NCBI RefSeq assembly: GCF_965228805.1
Contig: NZ_CBDDIE010000003.1
Location: 3,534,001-3,598,000, forward strand
DNA from: JASBTN01 sp965228805
Lineage (GTDB): Bacteria; Pseudomonadota; Alphaproteobacteria; Rhodobacterales; Rhodobacteraceae
DNA length: 64,000 nucleotides
Direction: 5' to 3'
This document shows, in pieces, positions 17,833 to 26,075 of the stretch; position 1 is the stretch's first letter, and the number at the start of each line of letters is the position of its first letter. A program made the translations under genes and the position numbers. The notes beneath the pieces are model-generated. The model searched no databases, was not told where the DNA came from, and saw only the letters and a list, made by a program, of their open reading frames with translations.

Positions 17833-18000
17833 TCACTGCTTGCCCATTTGCGCACCAGCGCGCCGATTTGGCGCCCAAAAACCGGGCAGTTTGCGAAACG
17901 CCCGTCATTTCCCCGCAAAATGCGACCCCGTGACTTCCTTTTGCGCAGGCACGCGCCAGAAAGGCCCTCAACCTGATCTCAAAGGAATACGGAGGGGAAA

Positions 18001-19182
18001 ATGAACGGAGCGGATACCGCCTGGATCATCACCGCAACTGCGCTGGTCCTGTTCATGTCACTGCCAGGGCTTGCCCTGTTCTACGGCGGGCTGGTGCGCG
18101 CACGCAATGTGCTCAGCGTCTTCATGCATGTCTATGCCATTGCCTGTCTGATGAGCGTGCTCTGGCTCGCCTTCGGCTATTCGATTGCCTTCGGCCCGGG
18201 GGAACCGGGCGTCTGGGGCGGCCTGGGCAAGTCCTTCCTGATGGGCGTGGACGCGGACAGCCTGTCGGGCACCCTGCCCGAGGTCCTGTTCTTTGCCTTC
18301 CAGATGACCTTCGCCGTCATTACCCCCGCGCTGATCGTCGGCGCCTATGTGGAACGTATCGGCTTTGGCTTCGTGCTGCTGTTCTCGTCGCTGTGGATGC
18401 TGCTGTGTTACGCGCCCGTGGTGCATTGGATCTGGGGCGGCGGCTTCCTGGCCGATGGCGGCATCTTCGGCGAGACCGGCGTGATCGACTTCGCCGGTGG
18501 CATCGTCGTGCACGAGACCGCCGCGATTGCCGCCCTGATGATCGCGGTCTTCCTGGGCCCGCGCCGGAACCGCACCACGCCGCCGCATTCGCCCGGTTTC
18601 GTGATGATCGGCGCCGCGATGCTCTGGGTCGGCTGGTTCGGCTTCAACGGCGGCTCGGCCCTGGCCGCGGATGGCTCCGCCGCCATGGCGATCACCGTGA
18701 CGCACCTGTCGGCTGCCACCGCGTCCCTGACCTGGGCGCTGTGGGAGAAGATCAAATACGGCAAGGCCTCGCTGGTCGGCCTGGTTACCGGCACCATCGC
18801 GGGCTTGGCCTCGATCACCCCGGCGGCCGGTGTGGCTGGCCCCATCGAGGCGCTGGTGATCGGCGCGGTGGCTGGCATCCTGTGCCAGGAAGCGGTGAAC
18901 CTGGTGCGCAACAAGCTGAAGATCGACGACACGCTGGACGTCTTTGCGGTGCACGGCGTGGGCGGCATCTTCGGCACGATCATGATCGCCATCTTCGGCC
19001 ACGGCAGCTTTGTCGCCCAGTTTGGCGCGCTGGTGATCGTCGGTGTCTTTACCGTCGTCGTCAGCTTCGTGCTGATCAAGCTGGTCGCTCTGGTGACACC
19101 CCTGCGGGTGGATGCCGAAACCGAGACCAACGGCCTGGACCTCTCGGTCCACGGCGAACGCGCCTACGACATCACGTCGTAA
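18001..19182 (+). CDS. amtB: ammonium transporter (Amt family)
   Basis: A 393-residue channel with about 11 membrane helices. The twin pore histidines are present: one in GGIVVHETAA and one in VFAVHGVGGIFG. The residue after the first His is Glu, where E. coli AmtB has Ile, an uncommon variant. No signal peptide is evident. There is no glnK next to it, unlike the usual glnK-amtB pair, though ntrBC lies 3 kb away. GGAGG precedes the ATG. The 168 bases upstream are dyad-rich (GGCGCC-type pieces), but I cannot assign a clear NtrC site. Confidence 0.95.
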   Translation: MNGADTAWIITATALVLFMSLPGLALFYGGLVRARNVLSVFMHVYAIACLMSVLWLAFGYSIAFGPGEPGVWGGLGKSFLMGVDADSLSGTLPEVLFFAFQMTFAVITPALIVGAYVERIGFGFVLLFSSLWMLLCYAPVVHWIWGGGFLADGGIFGETGVIDFAGGIVVHETAAIAALMIAVFLGPRRNRTTPPHSPGFVMIGAAMLWVGWFGFNGGSALAADGSAAMAITVTHLSAATASLTWALWEKIKYGKASLVGLVTGTIAGLASITPAAGVAGPIEALVIGAVAGILCQEAVNLVRNKLKIDDTLDVFAVHGVGGIFGTIMIAIFGHGSFVAQFGALVIVGVFTVVVSFVLIKLVALVTPLRVDAETETNGLDLSVHGERAYDITS

Positions 19183-19204
19183 TCACTCACGGCAGGCGCG
19201 AGGG

Positions 19205-19238
19205 AAAGGCGGGGACTGGGCCCCGCCTTTTTCTTTTT
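19205..19238 (+). terminator. intrinsic terminator of amtB
   Basis: AAAGGCGGGG pairs with CCCCGCCTTT across a 6-base loop, followed by TTTTTC and TTTTTT. It lies 22 bases after the amtB stop. Confidence 0.9.
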
Positions 19239-19286
19239 TGGTAGGAAACCTCTATGGAGCGGCGCAGCCGCGACGCGCCTGCATTG

Positions 19287-19345
19287 ACCCGGCAGGCGAA
19301 CTCGGTACGAGTTCTGCCGGAAGGGGGCCCTCCCCACGGGAGGGC
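19287..19345. repeat. two adjacent intergenic hairpins
   Basis: First hairpin: CCGGCA and TGCCGG enclose GAACTC-GGTAC-GAGTTC (19289-19320). Second: GCCCTCCC and GGGAGGGC around a 3-base loop (19327-19345). Neither is followed by a T-run. The rest of the 285-base gap between amtB and the MmgE/PrpD gene holds nothing else I recognise. Confidence 0.45.
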
Positions 19346-19467
19346 GCATTGCGACGTTTCCAACCTCACAGCCGTTGCGAATATGGCGTCCCGATCAATC
19401 CACTTCCCGGTCCATAAGCGCCCACCCAGGGTCGGGCACGTCGCGGCTTCACCTTAGCTTTTGGGGG

Positions 19468-20727
19468 TCAGGTCAAAGCTCCCAAATCCGGCCCTGCCTT
19501 GATCGAGGCCCACAGCCCATCCGCCTCCGCCCCCAGCAGCGCGCGAGCCTTGGTCAGCAGTTTCTCCTGCCTCACGTCCAGCGGGATCGGCGCATCAAGA
19601 TCGAAGGCCGCCTCCTGCCCATTCACCCGCACGCGTGTCGCGGTCTCGGGGATCGCGTCATCCGCCTCCACCCGTACCTTGGCCGCCAGTGCGACCAGCG
19701 CGGGGTCCTGTGCCACCGCGTCCGAGAAGCTTTCCAGCGCCCCGGTCGGCACACCAGACAGCGCCATCGCCGCGACATGGGCGTAGGAGAATTTGACCTC
19801 CAGCCCGGTTGCAGGCGCAGGGATGTTGCAGACGGTCAGCCAGCGCGGATGGGTCGCGACGACGACCTCGTCCACCGTGTTCGGAGGCGGCAGGCTCGCC
19901 AACGCCTCCAGCATCGCGTGGGTGCCGTGGCAGCAAGCGTGGAACTTGTGGCTGATCGCCAGGATCCACCAATCCTTGTTCAGCCCATCGAGCGCGGCGA
20001 GGTTTCCCTCGCCCGCATGGGTGGGGCCAAAGCCCTGCGGCCCGTCCAGCCCCTTCGGGTTGGACTGGAAACCGGCGCGCGCCAAGGTAGCTGCCTCCAC
20101 CCCGGTCTGCGCCGCAAGCCCCGCGTGATAGGGCTTGCCCATGGTGCCGAACTGGCTTTTCAGCCCGGCGGCCCGGGTGGACGCCACGCCCAGCGCCTGG
20201 GCGGTCTGATCCGGGGTCAGTCCCATCAGACGCGCGGCGGCCACGGTGGCCCCGAAAGCTCCGGCTGTGGCGGTCTGATGAAATCCGATCTGGTAATGCG
20301 CGCGGCCCAGCCAGGTGCCGATCCGGATCGAAGCCTCGAACCCCACAAGGCAGGCGTCCAGGAAATCCCCCCCTGACGCATCCCGGTCCTGCGCCACAGC
20401 CAGAGCCGCCGGGATCACCGCCACAGAGGGGTGGCCGATATGCGCGAAATGCGTGTCGTCATAGTCGAGCGCATGAGAGGTGGCCCCGTTCACCAGGGCC
20501 GCCGCACGCGGTGGCACACAGGCGCGGGAGCCAAACAGCGTTGCCGCCCCCTGCCCGCCCTCGGCCAGCACCATGTCGCGGGTAATGCGCGACACGGGCT
20601 CTGCGGCGCCTGCACGCCCGCAGGCGGCCCAGTCCAGCAGCGATAGGCTCATCATACGACGGGCATCCTCCGCCTGCGCCAGATCGCAATGAGTAAACTC
20701 CACCAGGTGCTTCATCAGATCGCTCAC
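19468..20727 (-). CDS. MmgE/PrpD family protein
   Basis: A 419-residue member of the MmgE/PrpD family (2-methylcitrate dehydratase and relatives), an all-helical N-terminal domain plus a C-terminal domain. Visible family features: LLDWAACGRAG, the region NGATSHALDYDDTHFAHIGHPSVAVIPAAL, and KFHACCHGTHAMLEAL. No prpB/prpC neighbours, so a role in the methylcitrate cycle is not supported; many roseobacter paralogues have unknown substrates. Its ATG overlaps the stop of the metallophosphoesterase (ATGA), so the two are coupled. Confidence 0.88.
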   Translation of the reverse strand: MSDLMKHLVEFTHCDLAQAEDARRMMSLSLLDWAACGRAGAAEPVSRITRDMVLAEGGQGAATLFGSRACVPPRAAALVNGATSHALDYDDTHFAHIGHPSVAVIPAALAVAQDRDASGGDFLDACLVGFEASIRIGTWLGRAHYQIGFHQTATAGAFGATVAAARLMGLTPDQTAQALGVASTRAAGLKSQFGTMGKPYHAGLAAQTGVEAATLARAGFQSNPKGLDGPQGFGPTHAGEGNLAALDGLNKDWWILAISHKFHACCHGTHAMLEALASLPPPNTVDEVVVATHPRWLTVCNIPAPATGLEVKFSYAHVAAMALSGVPTGALESFSDAVAQDPALVALAAKVRVEADDAIPETATRVRVNGQEAAFDLDAPIPLDVRQEKLLTKARALLGAEADGLWASIKAGPDLGALT

Positions 20728-21524
20728 AGCCGCATCTCCTTCGGCAGAATATCTTCGCTGGGCCAGATCCCCGTCTCAAGCGCGCGGTCATAGCCCTGGG
20801 TCAACCCCGCGCCCCGCATTGCGGCCACGGCCCCGGCAACATCATAGTCGAGCGCGTGGATCCGCGCGCCGTCCGCCTGCAGCGTGACATAACGGGTCTG
20901 ACGCCGCCCGTCATTCGGTGGCATGCCAATGGCACCCACGTTGATCCAGTGAATGCCCGAGATGTCGCGCTCGAACGCCACGCCGCAATGGCCGGCGATC
21001 ACCCCGTCCACCGGCCCGGCCGCCGCTTGGATCGCGGCAAGCTCCAGTGCGAACTCCGTATGGCTGGAGGTTGGCCAAAGAAAGCGCGCGATATTTGTAA
21101 AGCCGCCATGGATCACCGCATAACGTCGCCCCTCATGGGCAAAGACCGCCATGTCCGGCAGGTCCTCCATCCAGGCGCGCGCCGCCCCGTCGATCGCGCG
21201 ATCCGTATGGGCATACCAGCCGCCGGACAGCAGGTCGCAAGCCGACCCCGGCGTGAAACCGCAACCGCAATCCGCAGCCCCCGTGGCCAACTGCACCTCG
21301 ACATTGCCCGCGACCACATGGGCGCCCATGCGCCGGATCAGCGCCACCGTCTCGGCCGGTTGCCCGCAATAGCCTGCAACATCTCCGGTGCAGATCAGAT
21401 TGCACCCCAAGATGCCATGCCGTGCCGCTTCACCCTGCAGCGCCGCCAGTGCCTGCAGGTTCGACAAGGGCCCGCCAAAGCACCATACCTCGCCCGAGAG
21501 CGTGCCCAGATCGGCAATACGCAT
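20724..21524 (-). CDS. metallophosphoesterase-like protein with a degenerate first metal motif
   Basis: A 266-residue protein of the calcineurin-like phosphoesterase fold. The later motifs are recognisable in order: GDVAGYCG, GNVE, HGGF and GHCG. The first motif, normally DxHGN, reads FGGPLSNLQAL, so the metal-ligand Asp and His are replaced by Gly and Leu. A cluster DCGCGF is present near residue 85. The start at 21524 follows GGGAGGAG. Located directly upstream of, and overlapping, the MmgE/PrpD-like gene. Activity as a two-metal phosphatase is doubtful. Confidence 0.72.
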   Translation of the reverse strand: MRIADLGTLSGEVWCFGGPLSNLQALAALQGEAARHGILGCNLICTGDVAGYCGQPAETVALIRRMGAHVVAGNVEVQLATGAADCGCGFTPGSACDLLSGGWYAHTDRAIDGAARAWMEDLPDMAVFAHEGRRYAVIHGGFTNIARFLWPTSSHTEFALELAAIQAAAGPVDGVIAGHCGVAFERDISGIHWINVGAIGMPPNDGRRQTRYVTLQADGARIHALDYDVAGAVAAMRGAGLTQGYDRALETGIWPSEDILPKEMRL

Positions 21525-21587
21525 GGGCTCCTCCCTTGAAAGCATGCGGTTCGCGCCCCATAAGATAGCGCAAGCCACAGAAAGACA

Positions 21588-22889
21588 ATGGAAATGGATG
21601 ACGCGTCAACTCTTCTTGATACCGGGTTCTGGATCACCTCCGGCGCAATCATTGCGCTATTGGTCCTGTCCGCCTTCTTCTCGGGCTCCGAGACCGCGCT
21701 GACCGCCGCCTCGCGGGGCAAGCTGCGCTCGCGCGCCGACAAGGGAGAGGCGAACGCCCAGCGCGCGTTGGACATTACCGAGGACAACGAGCGTCTGATC
21801 GGTTCGGTCCTGTTGGGCAACAACCTGGTGAACATCCTGGCAGCCTCCCTGGCGACAGCGCTGTTCACGCGGCTGTTCGGCGACAGCGGTGTGGCCCTGG
21901 CGACCCTAGTCATGACCCTGCTGGTGCTGATCTTTGCCGAAGTGCTGCCCAAGACCTATGCGATCACCAACCCGGAGGTCGCCGCCGCGCGCGTCTCGGC
22001 CCCGATCAAGGTGGTCATCCTGGTGTTGGCCCCGATCGTGGCCACCGTGCGCACGATCACCCGCCTGATGCTGCGCCTGTTCGGCGTGAAGACCGACCCG
22101 GACAGCCACATCCTGGCGGTGCGCGAGGAAATCGCCGGCGCCATTACCCTGGGCCATTCGGAAGGCGCGGTGGAAAAGGAAGACCGCGACCGGCTGCTGG
22201 GCGCGCTGGACCTGGGCGACCGTGTGGTGGAAGAGATCATGTTGCACCGCTCAGGGATCGAGATGATCGACGCGGGCCAAAGCGCCATAGAGGTGTTGGA
22301 ACAGGCCCTGGCCAGCCCGCACACCCGCCTGCCCGTCTTTCGCAACGAGCCCGAGAACATCGTCGGTGTGATCCATGCCAAGGACCTCAGCCGCGCCATG
22401 TATGCCGCCCAGGCAGCCGGGCGCGAACTGATGGATTTCGACGTGATGGAAGTGGCCAAGGAGCCCTACTTCATCCCCGAAACCACCACGCTCGACGACC
22501 AGATGCGCCAGTTCCTGCACCGCCATACGCATTTTGCGCTGGTGGTGGACGAATACGGCTCCCTGCAGGGTCTGATCACGCTCGAGGACATCCTGGAAGA
22601 GATCGTGGGCGAGATCACCGACGAGTTCGACACGGAAAGCGAGCCGGAACTGACGCGCTCCGACGATGGGCACTTCCTGGTCGACGGCGCGATGACCATT
22701 CGCGACCTCAACCGCATGACCGACTGGGGCCTGCCGGACGAGGAGGCGAACACCATCGCCGGTCTGGTCATCCACGAGGCACAGATGATCCCGAACGAGG
22801 GGCAAGTGTTTTCCTTCCACGGCTTCCGCTTCCAGGTGGTCAGCCGCGAAGGCCACCGCATTGCCGAACTGAAGATCCGACCGCTGTAA
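21588..22889 (+). CDS. CNNM/CorC-type transporter-associated protein (DUF21 + CBS pair + CorC_HlyC), TlyC-like
   Basis: A 433-residue inner-membrane protein. The N-terminal DUF21/CNNM domain has the signature LSAFFSGSETALTAASR and three to four helices (residues 15-170). Two CBS domains follow (about 200-330) with HTRLPVFRNEPENIVGVIHAKDL and FALVVDEYGSLQGLITLEDILEEIVGEI. The CorC_HlyC domain ends the protein. Family members affect Mg2+/Co2+ export; the label hemolysin is historical. Divergent from the metallophosphoesterase gene, with 63 bases between the starts. Confidence 0.9.
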   Translation: MEMDDASTLLDTGFWITSGAIIALLVLSAFFSGSETALTAASRGKLRSRADKGEANAQRALDITEDNERLIGSVLLGNNLVNILAASLATALFTRLFGDSGVALATLVMTLLVLIFAEVLPKTYAITNPEVAAARVSAPIKVVILVLAPIVATVRTITRLMLRLFGVKTDPDSHILAVREEIAGAITLGHSEGAVEKEDRDRLLGALDLGDRVVEEIMLHRSGIEMIDAGQSAIEVLEQALASPHTRLPVFRNEPENIVGVIHAKDLSRAMYAAQAAGRELMDFDVMEVAKEPYFIPETTTLDDQMRQFLHRHTHFALVVDEYGSLQGLITLEDILEEIVGEITDEFDTESEPELTRSDDGHFLVDGAMTIRDLNRMTDWGLPDEEANTIAGLVIHEAQMIPNEGQVFSFHGFRFQVVSREGHRIAELKIRPL

Positions 22890-22933
22890 GACGGCGGTCC
22901 CCCGAGCGCAGCGAGGCCATCGCCGCGCAACCG

Positions 22934-22987
22934 AAAACTATTTCAAATAGTTTTGCACCTGCGGGGCGGTGGCGCGCCTTCGGCGCG
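22934..22987. repeat. intergenic palindromes downstream of the CorC-like gene
   Basis: AAAACTATTT and AAATAGTTTT form a perfect 10-base stem around a single C (22934-22954), an AT-rich palindrome in a GC-rich gap. A second hairpin, CGCGCC-TTC-GGCGCG, lies at 22973-22987. The genes on both sides converge here, so these may mark transcript ends, although no T-run follows. Confidence 0.45.
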
Positions 22988-23009
22988 ACTGCAGCGCCCA
23001 TCCAATAGG

Positions 23010-23495
23010 CTAACGCAGCCGCCGTACCGCCGCGCCCAGAAGCGCGCGGGAATAGGCCTTGTGAAACCCCATCAGCGCATGGACCAGTACCCCCAGCTTG
23101 CCATTCCCGCCCGGCACCACGGCCGAGCCGAAATAGAGCCGCGTGCCGCCCGGGGTGGGCTCCACCATCAGCCAGGAGCGGGTTTTCGCGGCCATGTCGC
23201 ACAAGAGGAGCTGATCCACCTCCCGTCCCTCGACATCCCAGGCGGCGAAACGCTCCGCCCGCCCCTCAGCCAGGGCCCGCACCTCACCGTCCGTGGACGG
23301 GCGGCGCACGGTGACCCGCAGGATGACGCGTTCCAGCTTGAACAGAGGCGTGGTGTAGAAGGCCACGACATAGTCGGCAAAGGACACCTTCCCAGGCAGC
23401 TCCACCGCATAGCAATCGGCATAACAGCCGGGCCGTTGGTGATAGGTCTGCAACAGAGCCGTCTCCGGCAGCGGCGCCTCAGACACGCGGGCCAT
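23010..23495 (-). CDS. conserved hypothetical protein, 161 residues
   Basis: I do not recognise the family. The protein is soluble-looking, with no signal peptide or membrane helix, alternating strands and helices, and a glycine-rich stretch FGSAVVPGGNGKLG near residue 127. It starts one base after the stop of the HerA-like ATPase gene, so it is translated from the same mRNA and may work with it. A lipid- or ligand-binding fold is possible but not demonstrable. Confidence 0.7.
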   Translation of the reverse strand: MARVSEAPLPETALLQTYHQRPGCYADCYAVELPGKVSFADYVVAFYTTPLFKLERVILRVTVRRPSTDGEVRALAEGRAERFAAWDVEGREVDQLLLCDMAAKTRSWLMVEPTPGGTRLYFGSAVVPGGNGKLGVLVHALMGFHKAYSRALLGAAVRRLR

Positions 23496-23496
23496 C

Positions 23497-25068
23497 TCAG
23501 CGCCCCTTGAACAACGTGCCGAAGAGCCCGCGCACGATGCGGCGTCCGGTGGTACCCTTCAGCTCCTTGATCACCACATTGGCGACGGCTTCGCCGAAGC
23601 TTTCCGACTTGCGCGAGCGGCTCTTGCGGGGGGACCGCGAGCTTGACCGCCCCACCCGCGTGCCCGAGTAGCGCCGCCCGGCACGGTATTCGCGTTCGGC
23701 AGCGCTTTCGGCCTCCTCCTCGGCCTTCTCCGCCTCCTCGGCCTCGCGGGCCGCGTCAGCTGCGCGTTTGGTCAGCACCTCATAGGCGCTTTCGCGATCC
23801 TTCAGCTCCTCATACTTGCCGGCAATCGGCGAGGCATTGATCAGCGCCTTGCGATCCTTCGGGTCAAGCGGCCCCAGCTGCGAGGACGGCGGGCGGATCA
23901 GCGTGCGTTCCACCACCCCGGGCGCGCCCTTGCGCTCCAGCATGGACGTCACGGCCTCGCCCACGCCGACCTCGCGGATCGCGTCCTCGGTCTCGAAACG
24001 CGGGTTGTCGCGATAGGTCTCGGCGGCCTGGCGCAGCTCCTTGCGGTCCTTGGCGGTAAAGGCCCTGAGCGCATGCTGAATGCGGTTGCCGAGCTGACCC
24101 AGGATATCCTCGGGCACATCGGCCGGGTTCTGGGTGCAGAAATAGACGCCCACGCCCTTGGACCGGATGAGCCGCGCCACCTGTTCCACCTTGTCCAGCA
24201 GCGCCTTGGGCGCGTCATCGAACAGCAGATGCGCCTCGTCAAAGAAGAAGACCAGCTTGGGCTTGTCGGGATCCCCGACCTCGGGCAGTTCCTCGAACAG
24301 TTCCGACAACAGCCACAGAAGGAAGGTCGCGTAAAGCTTCGGCGAGCCCATCAGCTTGTCCGCCGCCAGGATCGAGATCCGCCCGCGCCCGTCTGTATCC
24401 GTGCGCATGATGTCGCTGAGTTCCAGCGCCGGTTCACCGAACAGCCGCGCGCCGCCCTGGTTTTCCAGCACCAGCAATGCCCGCTGGATCGCCCCAACCG
24501 AGCTGGCGGAGACATTGCCGTAGCGTAGGCTGAGGTCCTTGGAGTTCTGCCCAACCCAGACCAACAGCGCCTGCAGGTCCTTCAGGTCCAGCAGAGGCAG
24601 CCCCTGTTCATCCGCCACGCGGAAGGCGATATTCAGCACACCTTCCTGCGCCTCGGTCAGTTCCAGCAGCTGCGACAGCAGCAGCGGCCCCATCTCGGAC
24701 ACGGTGGTGCGGATCGGGTGCCCCTGGTCGCCATAGAGATCCCAGAAAGTCACCGGGAAGGCACCATACTTATAGTCGTCAAAGCCGATGGTTCCCGCCC
24801 GTTTCATGAAGGCGTCATGCAGCTTGAACCCCTCCGAGCCCGCGGCCGCCAGGCCCGACAGGTCCCCTTTCACATCCGACAGGAAAACCGGCACGCCCTG
24901 GGCAGCAAAGCCTTCGGCCAGGATCTGCAGAGTGACGGTCTTGCCGGTGCCGGTAGCCCCCGCGATCAGCCCGTGGCGGTTGGCATACTTCAGCAATAGT
25001 CCTTGTTTTTCAACGTATTCAGCCCCGCCGCCGCCAATGAAAATGCGCCCGTCCATATCGCTGCCCAT
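23497..25068 (-). CDS. HerA-like helicase/ATPase (DUF853, YjgR type)
   Basis: A 523-residue P-loop ATPase of the HerA/FtsK-like superfamily. Walker A is GATGTGKT (about residue 37), Walker B is LVFFFDEAHLLF (about residue 280), and a sensor-like YFCTQNPADVPEDILGQLGNRIQHALRAF follows. The C-terminal 100 residues are charged: an EAEEAEKAEEEAE stretch, then an Arg/Ser-rich segment, as in DUF853 proteins. The family has no established cellular role; DNA translocation is inferred from the fold. The ATG at 25068 has AGAGG upstream. Confidence 0.88.
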   Translation of the reverse strand: MGSDMDGRIFIGGGGAEYVEKQGLLLKYANRHGLIAGATGTGKTVTLQILAEGFAAQGVPVFLSDVKGDLSGLAAAGSEGFKLHDAFMKRAGTIGFDDYKYGAFPVTFWDLYGDQGHPIRTTVSEMGPLLLSQLLELTEAQEGVLNIAFRVADEQGLPLLDLKDLQALLVWVGQNSKDLSLRYGNVSASSVGAIQRALLVLENQGGARLFGEPALELSDIMRTDTDGRGRISILAADKLMGSPKLYATFLLWLLSELFEELPEVGDPDKPKLVFFFDEAHLLFDDAPKALLDKVEQVARLIRSKGVGVYFCTQNPADVPEDILGQLGNRIQHALRAFTAKDRKELRQAAETYRDNPRFETEDAIREVGVGEAVTSMLERKGAPGVVERTLIRPPSSQLGPLDPKDRKALINASPIAGKYEELKDRESAYEVLTKRAADAAREAEEAEKAEEEAESAAEREYRAGRRYSGTRVGRSSSRSPRKSRSRKSESFGEAVANVVIKELKGTTGRRIVRGLFGTLFKGR

Positions 25069-25134
25069 GAGCCCGCCTCTACTTCCTGTGGAAAACTTCT
25101 GGGTTGAAAATACAAAATTAACCCTTCTGCGCTA

Positions 25135-25221
25135 GGGTGAAATCATCCGGGCAGTGTCCTCTTTCGCCCGGATGACTTCCTCCCTGTCAGACTGGCCGCG
25201 CCCCCGGGCGCGGCTTTTTTT
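25135..25221 (+). ncRNA. candidate small RNA resembling MmgR / alpha-r8 (Rfam suhB) with its own terminator
   Basis: The plus strand shows a perfect 10-bp hairpin (25143-25152 with 25166-25175, 13-base loop), a single-stranded linker containing CTTCCTCCCT (25176-25185), then an intrinsic terminator: GCCGCGCC-CCCG-GGCGCGGC and seven T (25195-25221). No plus-strand gene lies upstream, so the terminator implies a short independent transcript of roughly 80-90 bases. The layout and linker strongly resemble what I recall of the MmgR/alpha-r8 sRNA, whose conserved core is UUUCCUCCCU. The 5' end is not defined; TTGAAA at 25104 has no well-spaced -10. Confidence 0.68.
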
Positions 25222-25253
25222 CGAAAATGTTGAAAAACAACCACTTTCCCCTG

Positions 25254-25360
25254 TTGACCGATGCGACCAAACGTCATAGCGTTCCGACACAATATAAGCC
25301 GGCCGGTCCGGCAGGGAGTGAAAAATCAGGAAAGGGCCCTCATCCAGGGCCCTTTTTCTT
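25254..25360 (+). ncRNA. second possible short transcript with promoter-like sequence and bidirectional terminator
   Basis: TTGACC (25254-25259), 17 bases, then TAGCGT (25277-25282) is a good promoter match. It is followed by a GCCGG/CCGGC hairpin and, at 25331-25357, a terminator (AAAGGGCCCT and AGGGCCCTTT around CATCC, then T-run). The transcript would be about 70 bases. The same hairpin can also end the minus-strand DUF1636 transcript, so its presence alone does not prove a plus-strand RNA. Confidence 0.4.
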
Positions 25361-25445
25361 TGTGCTTTTTCCAAGAAAATGATGGGGGCCGGAATATCGT
25401 TCCCGGCAGGTGGGTGCGCCAGCGGCGGCGCGACCAACCTTTGTG

Positions 25446-25772
25446 TCAACTCAGCGCCATCTCGACCTGACGGGTGGCAATGACCAAGCCGCGCCCGGCC
25501 TTGGCCGCCGCCCAAACCTCGTCCTCGGACAGGTCCGCATCCACATCCCCGGCCAGCCAGGCCTCGTCCCGCGTGGCGCGCCAAGCCAGGCGGCAGGGCC
25601 GCCCGCAGCCCGCCACATCCGCCGCGCCGGAGATTTCGAATTCCTCGTCCAGCGTGTCGCCCGCCGCACCGATGGCAGCGCTCAATCGTGTCAACAGAGC
25701 ATGGCCCTGCAGGCAGGCCCCGCCTGTGATCGGACAGGTGGTGCAGATGATCGTTTCGTCTTTCCGGGTCAT
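25446..25772 (-). CDS. DUF1636-like small Cys-rich protein, riboswitch controlled
   Basis: A 108-residue protein with Cys10, Cys13, Cys20, Cys56 and Cys60 (IICTTCPITGGAC and AGCGRPCRLAWR). The pattern and length fit the DUF1636 family, thioredoxin-like proteins suspected to bind metal or an iron-sulfur cluster and often found near cobalamin genes. It is the only gene behind the cobalamin riboswitch on this strand, so it should be made when B12 is low. GGAGGGC precedes the ATG. No cob genes occur within the window. Function in B12 or cobalt metabolism is inferred from the riboswitch. Confidence 0.75.
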   Translation of the reverse strand: MTRKDETIICTTCPITGGACLQGHALLTRLSAAIGAAGDTLDEEFEISGAADVAGCGRPCRLAWRATRDEAWLAGDVDADLSEDEVWAAAKAGRGLVIATRQVEMALS

Positions 25773-25855
25773 GTCGCCCTCCGCGCGTTGAAACGGGGTT
25801 TACGGGCGGACGGATCATCCACGCCGGGGCACCCCGCCCGGGTTGTCTACAGGCG

Positions 25856-26075
25856 ATGGCAGGTCTCCTGACTTGCGGGTCATGGCTCGCCCGGCCCTTC
25901 CCGATCCTCTGCTCGAAAGCCTCGGATCAGTGGTCATGCCGGGGTGCTCGCCGCCTACAGTTGCGGGGGCAGTCGCGGAATTGGCGCCGTTGAACGGATC
26001 GTGGGCGCCGCACCGTGTTCCCTGATCGTCCGACACGCAGGGCGCGCCGAACGAAACCATCCTCTGCGCTCTAAC
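25856..26075 (-). promoter_or_regulatory. cobalamin (AdoCbl) riboswitch
   Basis: Reading the minus strand, the conserved elements occur in order: GGGAACACGGTGC, GACTGCCCCCGCAACTGTA followed by GGCGGCGAG, CCACTGATCC, GGGAAGGCC, GACCCGCAAG and the terminal TCAGGAGACCTGCC (25858-25871). These are the B12-box and core sequences of the cobalamin riboswitch. The 3' end is 83 bases from the DUF1636-like start. That stretch can form GGGCGG/CCGCCC pairing near the ribosome binding site, so control is probably at translation initiation. The 5' limit is approximate. Confidence 0.93.

Noticed and set aside
17833..18000. Possible sigma-54 promoter upstream of amtB.
   Set aside because: No GG-N10-GC element with TGGC and TTGC at proper spacing; and the local NtrC lacks the sigma-54 contact loop.
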